A stretch of DNA of 24,114 nucleotides from a virus, in the IMG/VR virus record IMGVR_UViG_3300042301_000963, positions 1-24,114 of that record. One strand, given 5' to 3'. Of the stretch, positions 1 to 4,668 are shown piece by piece. Position 1 is the stretch's first letter, and the number at the start of each line of letters is the position of its first letter. Position numbers and translations under genes: made by a program. The notes below the pieces were generated by a model. That model did not search any database. It was not told the DNA's origin and saw nothing but the letters and a program-made list of their open reading frames with translations.

Positions 1-1
1 A

Positions 2-202
2 GCTAAGATAGCTACTGCCGGCACGTTTATGTATACAAAGGACGCATCAAATGCATTTGAGGGTACAAACTTTAGTACAGAGACATCTACAGGTTTTGAT
101 ACAACAGTAGACAATAGACTTGTTATCACAGCTCAGTGGGGATCAGCTGATACTAGAGACATCATATATTCTGAAATATTTACCCTTAATAAGACATACT
201 AA
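2..202 (+). CDS. C-terminal fragment of a virion/fibre-type protein (5' end outside window)
   Basis: An open frame runs from the first bases of the window to a TAA at 200-202, giving 66 residues of a protein that starts upstream. The fragment is beta-rich with many Thr, Ser and Asn residues and ends DNRLVITAQWGSADTRD followed by a short SEIFTLNKTY tail. That ending, a strand-rich VITAQW segment and a terminal LxKTY, resembles the C-termini of phage tail-fibre or head-fibre proteins that I recall from Bacteroidetes phages. The stop shares its last A with the ATG of the next gene (TAATG), so the two are probably co-translated. Being a structural protein is inferred from composition. The receptor-binding role is only a possibility. 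Confidence 0.7.
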   Translation, partial: AKIATAGTFMYTKDASNAFEGTNFSTETSTGFDTTVDNRLVITAQWGSADTRDIIYSEIFTLNKTY

Positions 203-615
203 TGAGATACATACTGATTGCACTATTGATTGTTTCATGCAGTCCAAAGGCCCGTTTCACGCGTCTAATTGAGAAGCATCCTGAGTTGCTTACTGTTGAC
301 AGCATTACTATTCATGATACTGTAAGAGTTATCGTGCCTGAAGTTAAAGTAGACACAGTTGTTAAGGTAAATGATTTGCTAGATACTATTTTTATAGAGA
401 AAGAGCAATTGAAGGTAAAAGTTTGGATGAAGGGGGATCAGGTATTCATTGAAGGTAAGTGCGATACGGTGTACGTAGATAAGATTATAGAGGTAAAAGT
501 ACCTGTTAACTACTATGAGAAGACTCCAGAATGGAAGAAGCTGCTAAATAAATTTTTGCCAATTTTAATTATCTTTGCTATAGTTTATTTTGTTTACCGA
601 TTTATCAGAAAATGA
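202..615 (+). CDS. Lipoprotein with C-terminal membrane anchor; candidate unimolecular spanin
   Basis: This 137-residue protein starts with a short lipoprotein signal, MRYILIALLIVSC, in which IVSC fits a lipobox and Cys13 would be the lipidated residue. The middle is strand-rich with repeated D-T-V/I pairs (for example TIHDTVRVIVPEVKVDTVV). Residues about 114-133 (FLPILIIFAIVYFVYRF) form one C-terminal transmembrane segment followed by RK. A lipidated N-terminus in the outer membrane, a beta-rich periplasmic region and a C-terminal inner-membrane anchor is the defining architecture of unimolecular spanins such as T1 gp11, which fuse inner and outer membranes at the last lysis step. It is the first gene of a run that ends in an endolysin, which supports a lysis role. 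The lipobox, anchor and location are seen; the spanin function is inferred. Confidence 0.65.
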   Translation: MRYILIALLIVSCSPKARFTRLIEKHPELLTVDSITIHDTVRVIVPEVKVDTVVKVNDLLDTIFIEKEQLKVKVWMKGDQVFIEGKCDTVYVDKIIEVKVPVNYYEKTPEWKKLLNKFLPILIIFAIVYFVYRFIRK

Positions 616-869
616 TGCAGGATTTGATTCAGTTTGGGATGGTTACGGCCATTGCTATTATAGGGTATTTTTTAAGAATGGTACATGCCGATGTGCGTAA
701 AAATACTGAAGATGCTGGTAAACTAAAAGGAAAAATTGAGTTAGTTGAACAGGAATCAAGACTGAAATATCAAGCCATACAGGAACAAACTCAACTTGAG
801 ATAAAGAACTTAGCTAGAAGTGTAGCTGAGTTATCAGACGCAGTCAAGCAATTAATAATTAATAGATAA
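612..869 (+). CDS. Small membrane protein with C-terminal coiled coil; holin-like or accessory lysis protein
   Basis: The 85-residue product has one N-terminal hydrophobic segment (about residues 5-22, LIQFGMVTAIAIIGYFLR) followed by a charged helix of about 55 residues rich in Glu, Lys and Gln that looks like a coiled coil. The gene overlaps the upstream stop as ATGA, and a second in-frame ATG lies at 615, so the true start may be three bases later. One membrane helix plus a cytoplasmic coiled coil is found in many small phage proteins in lysis cassettes, including class III-type holins and holin modulators. No specific family is recognised. It could equally be an inner-membrane partner of the preceding spanin-like protein. 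Confidence 0.6.
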   Translation: MMQDLIQFGMVTAIAIIGYFLRMVHADVRKNTEDAGKLKGKIELVEQESRLKYQAIQEQTQLEIKNLARSVAELSDAVKQLIINR

Positions 870-1060
870 TGGATACAGTATCAACAGCACCTGACTTTGG
901 TGTATTTGCACAACTTGGAGATTATGGTCCTCTAGGGTTAGCAGTATTAGCTCTTGGTTATGTAGCTTGGTTATTTATCAAGAGATATCTTGATGAGAAC
1001 AAGAAGATGAAAGAAGAGCTTACGGAAAAGAAAGTAGTAAAAAGAAAAACTAGAAAGTAA
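869..1060 (+). CDS. Small single-helix membrane protein, paralogue 1 of a tandem pair (holin-like)
   Basis: A 63-residue protein with a short N-terminal stretch, one transmembrane helix at about residues 21-38 (PLGLAVLALGYVAWLFIKR) and a very basic tail ending KKVVKRKTRK. It begins in a TAATG overlap with the upstream gene and ends in another with the next. The helix is clearly related to that of the next gene: LGLAVLALGYVAWLFIKRYL here against LGFAVLALGYLCWMFLNKLL there. Small size, a single helix, a positively charged tail and location upstream of an endolysin suit a holin-like protein, but no catalytic or diagnostic residue exists to prove it. Confidence 0.62.
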   Translation: MDTVSTAPDFGVFAQLGDYGPLGLAVLALGYVAWLFIKRYLDENKKMKEELTEKKVVKRKTRK

Positions 1061-1302
1061 TGTCATTTGGTCCTTTTGAAGTATTAACTCAGTATGGCGT
1101 GTTGGGATTTGCTGTCCTAGCACTTGGCTATTTATGCTGGATGTTTTTAAACAAACTTCTCAAGAGTGAGGAAGATTTGAAAGCAAAAGTAGAAGAGTTA
1201 GAGGGAGACTATAGAGATGATTTAGAAAAGAAACTAGAAGAAAATACTGAAAGCTCAAAAAGTTTAAAAGAAACTATCTTATTACTTTTTAGTAAAAAAT
1301 GA
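1060..1302 (+). CDS. Small single-helix membrane protein, paralogue 2 of a tandem pair (holin-like)
   Basis: An 80-residue paralogue of the preceding gene. The transmembrane helix at about residues 13-31 (VLGFAVLALGYLCWMFLNK) keeps the xLGxAVLALGY core. The tail differs: instead of a short basic tail it has an acidic and basic helix (EEDLKAKVEELEGDYRDDLEK) likely to form a coiled coil. The gene starts in a TAATG overlap and ends in an ATGA overlap with the next gene. The pair most likely arose by tandem duplication followed by tail divergence, which could give a holin with an antiholin or two cooperating membrane subunits. That role is inference from architecture and position. Confidence 0.62.
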   Translation: MSFGPFEVLTQYGVLGFAVLALGYLCWMFLNKLLKSEEDLKAKVEELEGDYRDDLEKKLEENTESSKSLKETILLLFSKK

Positions 1303-1679
1303 AGACTAGATTATTTCTAATAGCTGGCAGTTTTATTCTACTTGTAATATTGCAGATATTTTCAAGCGGTCATGAACATGTAGTTGTTGTAGATGATAAT
1401 GTTCAGCTAACAGGTAAAAATAAAAAACTTACTACATCAAATAAAAAACTAACTCACAGTGTTGGTAAGTTAAAAGCTGCAAACCAAGTGTTAGTAGAAG
1501 AAAAAACAAATCTACAAGAGATGGTCTCTGAAGTTATTGGAGACTTAGATAGTACTAAAGCTGTAGTAAAAGACATTAAAAAAGAATTAGAAAATGAAAA
1601 AGATATTGTTCGTAAGCAGTCTACTGGTAAGCAGTTTAACTTTGAGCCAATCACGCTACCCACTGAAGACGGTAATTAA
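1299..1679 (+). CDS. Inner-membrane-anchored periplasmic coiled-coil protein; i-spanin-like
   Basis: This 126-residue protein has an N-terminal membrane segment (residues 4-22, RLFLIAGSFILLVILQIF) followed by a long helical region with evenly spaced hydrophobic positions (for example KLTTSNKKLTHSVGKLKAAN and EEKTNLQEMVSEVIGDL). This is the layout of an Rz-type inner-membrane spanin: N-in anchor plus periplasmic coiled coil. Its last 86 bases overlap, in another frame, the start of the next gene, which encodes a secreted protein. The lambda Rz/Rz1 pair shows a similar out-of-frame overlap. The C-terminus is short and non-helical (NFEPITLPTEDGN). The spanin role is inferred from architecture and neighbours. 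Confidence 0.6.
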   Translation: MKTRLFLIAGSFILLVILQIFSSGHEHVVVVDDNVQLTGKNKKLTTSNKKLTHSVGKLKAANQVLVEEKTNLQEMVSEVIGDLDSTKAVVKDIKKELENEKDIVRKQSTGKQFNFEPITLPTEDGN

Positions 1680-2145
1680 TGGTGACTCTGTAGTTATACT
1701 TACAAAAGGTCAGGCTGATACCATCAATAATATCTTTGACTCTCAGAAACAAAAGATTGCAGACGCAAAGCAATTGATTAGTTTTAAAGATTCATTGCTT
1801 AGATCCAAAGATTCATTGCTTAATATAGCTTATGCTCCTACGGCTCAATATGATTCGCTGAATGCTAAATACATTAATACATTGATGTTCTTAGATTACG
1901 TAGAATCATGGGTATATGATAGGGCAAAAGAGGGATCATTCTTGTATTACTCATATGATAGCACTTGCATTGAAGCAATAGACCTTTCAGATTATGAAGT
2001 AAGAAAAAATGATTACACAGGAGCCATATTTTTTTACAGAATAACTGAAACTCCATTCATACACAAAAAGAAAAATGACTCTTTTAGAAAGGGATGGGAA
2101 CAGGAAATTACAAGAACGAATAGACCAAAAATACATAGATTATGA
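1594..2145 (+). CDS. Exported protein with coiled-coil region, start embedded in the upstream gene
   Basis: A 183-residue protein whose first 28 codons lie inside the upstream gene in another frame. Those codons specify a good signal peptide (MKKILFVSSLLVSSLTLSQS), so the start at 1594 is supported even though it is internal. There is no lipobox cysteine, so it would be a cleaved secretory protein. The mature part begins RYPLKTVINGDSVVILTKGQ, followed by a helical region with an exact heptad duplication (KDSLLRS KDSLLNI) and a C-terminal part that is rich in Tyr and Asp. Proteins with this RYPxxTxINxDxVV start recur, as I recall, near lysis genes of flavobacterial phages. It may be the outer partner of the spanin-like protein or another lysis factor. 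Its function is not established. Confidence 0.66.
   Translation: MKKILFVSSLLVSSLTLSQSRYPLKTVINGDSVVILTKGQADTINNIFDSQKQKIADAKQLISFKDSLLRSKDSLLNIAYAPTAQYDSLNAKYINTLMFLDYVESWVYDRAKEGSFLYYSYDSTCIEAIDLSDYEVRKNDYTGAIFFYRITETPFIHKKKNDSFRKGWEQEITRTNRPKIHRL
1786..1822 (+). repeat. Duplicated heptad: 16-base direct repeat with 21-base period
   Basis: AAAGATTCATTGCTTA occurs at 1786-1801 and again, without change, at 1807-1822. The period is 21 bases, so the protein repeats KDSLLRS KDSLLNI, one heptad in a helical region. It looks like a recent in-frame duplication in the coiled coil. Confidence 0.85.
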
Positions 2146-2396
2146 AAAAGTTTTTTAGAGAATTGATATCAGACGATAACCAAATTAACGAGCAGGCCTT
2201 TGTTGGTGTTATCTCGTTTTTCGCTATGGTATTTGTGTTAATGACTGATGTCATTACAGGAATCATTGGTAACGAACTAATCATTAAGGAATTTATCTTT
2301 GATGGATTTATGTTACTAACTTTAGGGGCGTTTGGCATCACAACTGCTGGACGTATTATGAAACTTAAAAATAAAGATAAAGATGCAACTGAGTAA
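2142..2396 (+). CDS. Two-helix membrane protein, putative holin
   Basis: The 84-residue product carries a charged start (MKKFFRELISDDNQINEQAF) and two hydrophobic segments at about residues 20-44 (VGVISFFAMVFVLMTDVITG) and 53-72 (FDGFMLLTLGAFGITTAG), ending in a short lysine- and aspartate-rich tail. Two transmembrane helices, a length under 100 residues and placement directly upstream of the endolysin, whose start it overlaps by 14 bases, make this the best holin candidate of the cassette. The MKKFF(R/K)EL...DxxQINExxFVGVISF start is familiar to me from small membrane proteins of Bacteroidetes phages. The gene starts as ATGA on the upstream stop. Confidence 0.65.
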   Translation: MKKFFRELISDDNQINEQAFVGVISFFAMVFVLMTDVITGIIGNELIIKEFIFDGFMLLTLGAFGITTAGRIMKLKNKDKDATE

Positions 2397-2844
2397 AAAT
2401 TTAGCATTAGCAGAAGTAACACGTAGCGAAACTGCAAAACGTAAAGGCATTAGCAATATGCCTACACCTGAACATTTGGAGAACTTCAAAAAGTTAGCTG
2501 AGAAAGTATTTCAACCTATCCGTGAACACTTTGGTGGTCCTATCCATATTTCATCCGGATATCGCTCCGCAGCATTGAATAAGGCGGTTGGGGGCTCATT
2601 ATCCAGCCAACATTGCACGGGTGAAGCGATTGATATCGACATGGATGGCACAGCAATTACTAATGCTGAAATCTTTAACTATATCAAAGATAACTTAGAG
2701 TTTGATCAACTTATTTGGGAGTTTGGTACAGATACAAATCCTGATTGGGTACACGTATCTTATGAGTCTACAGGAAAGCAACGCAAACAAATGCTTAAAG
2801 CTAAACGTGTAGGAGGTAAAACTACTTATGTTCCTTTCAAATAA
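2383..2844 (+). CDS. Peptidase M15 family endolysin (D-Ala-D-Ala carboxypeptidase-like)
   Basis: This 153-residue protein shows the complete zinc-site signature of M15A peptidases: ISSGYRSAALNKAVGG (residues 56-71), SSQHCTGEAIDID (74-86) and DWVHVSY (121-127). The zinc ligands would be His77, Asp84 and His124, and Glu113 in LIWEFG is a candidate catalytic acid. Its length matches stand-alone M15 domains used by phages to cut peptidoglycan stem-peptide bonds. It has no signal peptide, so it should be cytoplasmic and depend on a holin. It overlaps the holin-like gene by 14 bases and ends the lysis cassette; a promoter-like box follows it. A start at 2383 fits because the N-terminus MQLSKNLALAEVTRSETAKR matches the usual M15A beginning. 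Confidence 0.92.
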   Translation: MQLSKNLALAEVTRSETAKRKGISNMPTPEHLENFKKLAEKVFQPIREHFGGPIHISSGYRSAALNKAVGGSLSSQHCTGEAIDIDMDGTAITNAEIFNYIKDNLEFDQLIWEFGTDTNPDWVHVSYESTGKQRKQMLKAKRVGGKTTYVPFK

Positions 2845-2849
2845 ATCAC

Positions 2850-2857
2850 TAAATTTG
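2850..2857 (+). promoter_or_regulatory. Bacteroidetes -7 promoter box (TAAATTTG), four bases before a start codon
   Basis: TAAATTTG fits the Bacteroidetes housekeeping sigma -7 consensus TAnnTTTG. It lies in the 17-base gap after the endolysin stop and is followed by TACA and then ATG at 2862. No clear TTTG -33 box is visible at the usual distance. Transcription would start at or next to the ATG. Confidence 0.6.
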
Positions 2858-2861
2858 TACA

Positions 2862-2993
2862 ATGAAGAAGGTTGAGCAGTCAGCAAAGAAGAGTGTTAAG
2901 GTGAGTCGTCCAGGCGTTCATGCCAAGACAAAGACATCTTGTTTAAAGTCTTCAAAAGGTTACAAGAAAAAATATAAAGGCCAAGGGCGATGA
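2862..2993 (+). CDS. Small basic conserved phage protein
   Basis: A 43-residue open frame from an ATG at 2862 to TGA at 2991-2993. The product is extremely basic, with 14 Lys and 2 Arg, and contains SRPGVHAKTKTSCLKSSKGY and ends KKYKGQGR. I recall short proteins with the same RPGVHAKTK(T/S) and GQGR elements in other Bacteroidetes phages, which makes it a real gene rather than chance. It follows a promoter-like box by four bases and overlaps the next gene as ATGA. The charge suggests nucleic-acid or anionic-surface binding, but no function is known to me. Confidence 0.75.
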   Translation: MKKVEQSAKKSVKVSRPGVHAKTKTSCLKSSKGYKKKYKGQGR

Positions 2994-3391
2994 AAGTACA
3001 AAACTATATTACTCAAACACCTAGTACCGGATCAAAGGTATTTGGTTTAAATGATTTAGGTCAATCAGTTAATTTTGATGTACCTGCTTTATTGGCTTTA
3101 AATCAATCTCCATCAGTTGTTGCAACAAATTCGCTAACTTCAGCTACATTAACAAATGTGAATACATACTTCACGGGAACAGCAGGAGTGTCTTTTGCGG
3201 TTACTCTTCCAGCCGCTAATTCAAACCTAGATGGTGTTAAGTATGTCATCATGTCTACAGCTACTCGCGCAACAACAACTTGGGCCTCTAGCGGTGCTAC
3301 AATTGTAGGCGCTCCATCTACCCTTACAGCAAATACACCGGTATGTCTGCAATACAGCCATGCCGACCTTAAATGGTATATATCTTTATAA
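2990..3391 (+). CDS. Small beta-rich probable virion protein
   Basis: A 133-residue protein rich in Ser, Thr, Ala and Val with almost no charged residues after the first 30. It has alternating hydrophobic strands (SFAVTLPAANSNLDGVKYVI, ATTTWASSGATIV) and ends DLKWYISL. The composition and a terminal K/N-W-Y strand are like phage fibre or decoration domains with a jelly-roll or beta-sandwich fold, in which LPAA..DG...I describes a common repeat pattern in capsid and fibre appendages. It starts in an ATGA overlap with the small basic protein. A location among pre-terminase genes does not settle whether it is a head or tail component. I do not recognise a named family. Confidence 0.7.
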   Translation: MKVQNYITQTPSTGSKVFGLNDLGQSVNFDVPALLALNQSPSVVATNSLTSATLTNVNTYFTGTAGVSFAVTLPAANSNLDGVKYVIMSTATRATTTWASSGATIVGAPSTLTANTPVCLQYSHADLKWYISL

Positions 3392-3403
3392 TTAAAATAA
3401 AAT

Positions 3404-3640
3404 ATGAGTAAAATAACAAAAGAAGAACTTGACGCGTTGGTTAACGCTAACCGAGTTTACAGAGATTTAAAGTTTAATTTAGCTGACATTGAGATGCACT
3501 TTTGGGCTCTCAAGGAACAGAAAGAATTTGCTATTCCTAAGATTAATGAGGCTCAGCTTGAGTTGGCAAAGCAACAGCAAGCCATCTATGACAAGTATGG
3601 CGACGTCAGTGTAAACCTCCAAACAGGTGAGTATAATTAG
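3404..3640 (+). CDS. Small coiled-coil conserved phage protein
   Basis: A 78-residue, mostly helical protein (KEELDALVNANRVYRDLKFN, EAQLELAKQQQAIYDKYGD) with a short terminal strand, VSVNLQTGEYN. The pattern of a helical hairpin followed by a YGxxxVNxQTGE ending is one I recall from small proteins of Bacteroidetes phages, all of unknown function. The 12-base gap upstream (TTAAAATAAAAT) is A-rich, as expected for Bacteroidetes translation starts, which do not rely on Shine-Dalgarno pairing. Its 3' end overlaps the next gene by 14 bases. Confidence 0.7.
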   Translation: MSKITKEELDALVNANRVYRDLKFNLADIEMHFWALKEQKEFAIPKINEAQLELAKQQQAIYDKYGDVSVNLQTGEYN

Positions 3641-3848
3641 AAAAATATCAATCGGTCCTGACTACATGAAGTCTATGCACTACATGGTAGGACAGGAAAT
3701 CCTTGATAAGACTTGGAAGATCAACACCATCAGAATTGAAAATGATGGCAGTATCTGCGTGTGGATTATCAAGGAAGGAGAGATTATTAGATGGAAGTCT
3801 TTCTCTCCAACAATGCCAATTGCAATTGAGTACAAAATAGACTACTGA
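3627..3848 (+). CDS. Small conserved phage protein of unknown function (GTG start)
   Basis: A 73-residue protein starting with GTG at 3627 inside the end of the upstream gene. The first ATG in frame is at 3666, but translation from GTG gives a coherent beginning (MSIIRKISIGPDYMKSMHYM) that I recall as conserved in related phage proteins, so GTG is preferred. The rest is strand-rich with WKINTIRIENDGSICVWI and ends WKSFSPTMPIAIEYKIDY. Its stop TGA shares a base with the following ATG. No catalytic motif is visible and no function is known to me. It lies within a run of small genes ahead of the terminase. Confidence 0.7.
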   Translation: MSIIRKISIGPDYMKSMHYMVGQEILDKTWKINTIRIENDGSICVWIIKEGEIIRWKSFSPTMPIAIEYKIDY

Positions 3849-4402
3849 TGAAATCCCCATACTGCTTCATTGTAGAACCAATTGGTCTGAGGCGGTACGA
3901 CAACATTAAGAAGTTCGGTGATACCGAGTTTATAATAAGTTCCTCCCAAGAAGACCATAAGGTTTCTAATCGTTTTGCAAAAGTAATTGCAACACCTATC
4001 TATTATGATGGTCCGGTTCAAGCCGGAGACACTGTTATAGTTCACCATAACGTATTTAAGTTTTATTATGACATGAAGGGCCGACAAAAAAGTAGTTGGA
4101 ACTATGTCATGGACGATATGTTTTTAGCTGAAATTGATCAGGTATATGCGATTAAGCGAGATGCTGATTGGCAGGCGGTTGAGCCATTTGTGTTTATTAA
4201 GCCTGTGCCATCAGAGGACAAGGTGTTCAGCACACTAGGTGGATTCGAGGAGTTATGGGGTGAGGTTATATATCCTAGCAATGGCTTTGTATCTAAAGGT
4301 GATGTTGTATCTTTTACTCCAGATAGTGAGTATGAGTTTAGGATAGGTGATGAGGTGTTGTATCGAATGTATAATAAGAACTTATGTCTGATAAAAAAGT
4401 AA
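3848..4402 (+). CDS. Conserved phage protein resembling two GroES-type halves
   Basis: A 184-residue protein in which two segments have a co-chaperonin-like pattern. Residues 1-105 run from YCFIVEPIGLRRY, through FAKVIATPIYY and VQAGDTVIVHHNVF, to FLAEIDQVYAI. Residues 112-183 run from EPFVFIKPVPSEDKVFS, through LWGEVIYPS, to FVSKGDVVSF and IGDEVLYRMYNKNLCLI. In GroES the order is N-terminal strand, mobile loop, G-x-V-x-A-V strand, V-K-x-G-D-x-V strand and a final I strand, so each half matches loosely. This is pattern reading only and might be a different small-barrel fold. It sits two genes upstream of the terminase, so a role in virion assembly is plausible. The start TGATG overlaps the upstream stop. 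Confidence 0.68.
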   Translation: MKSPYCFIVEPIGLRRYDNIKKFGDTEFIISSSQEDHKVSNRFAKVIATPIYYDGPVQAGDTVIVHHNVFKFYYDMKGRQKSSWNYVMDDMFLAEIDQVYAIKRDADWQAVEPFVFIKPVPSEDKVFSTLGGFEELWGEVIYPSNGFVSKGDVVSFTPDSEYEFRIGDEVLYRMYNKNLCLIKK

Positions 4403-4668
4403 GGATCATTGAGGCTGGTAAGAAGGCAATTGATGAGTTGATTAAAGTTCTTGAGCAACCTATCATTACGCATGCAGAGGATGACATATCTGCTGATAAG
4501 ATGAAGAACGCAGCGTCAGCAAAACGTTTGGCATTTGAGGATGCCATGTTTATGCTTTTAAAGATTGAAGAGGAGGAAAACAAGCAGTTAGAAACACCAA
4601 TAGCTGAGGTTACTCTAGGTAAGAGTGGATTCGCTGAGGGCAGAGCAAAGATGAAGAATGGAAAATAA
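4384..4668 (+). CDS. Small helical protein immediately upstream of large terminase; possible small terminase subunit
   Basis: A 94-residue, charged, helical protein (KVRIIEAGKKAIDELIKVLE, DKMKNAASAKRLAFEDAMFM) that overlaps the upstream gene by 19 bases and the terminase gene by 11 bases. It ends in a Gly/Lys-rich tail (GFAEGRAKMKNGK). Small terminase subunits commonly occupy this position and are helical, but they are usually longer and carry a helix-turn-helix DNA-binding part that I cannot identify here. It may be a small terminase, a terminase accessory protein or an unrelated conserved protein. Position is the main evidence. Confidence 0.68.
   Translation: MSDKKVRIIEAGKKAIDELIKVLEQPIITHAEDDISADKMKNAASAKRLAFEDAMFMLLKIEEEENKQLETPIAEVTLGKSGFAEGRAKMKNGK

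Noticed and set aside
1285-1302. Possible -1 frameshift on the run of six A before the stop, fusing two lysis-region proteins
   Set aside because: Any ATGA overlap puts the next gene in the -1 frame and A runs are common here; no stem-loop follows, so ordinary coupling is simpler.
4138-4473. Minus-strand open frame of 111 residues
   Set aside because: It is antisense to two plausible plus-strand genes, has low-complexity Ser/Leu/Asn composition and no recognisable motif.
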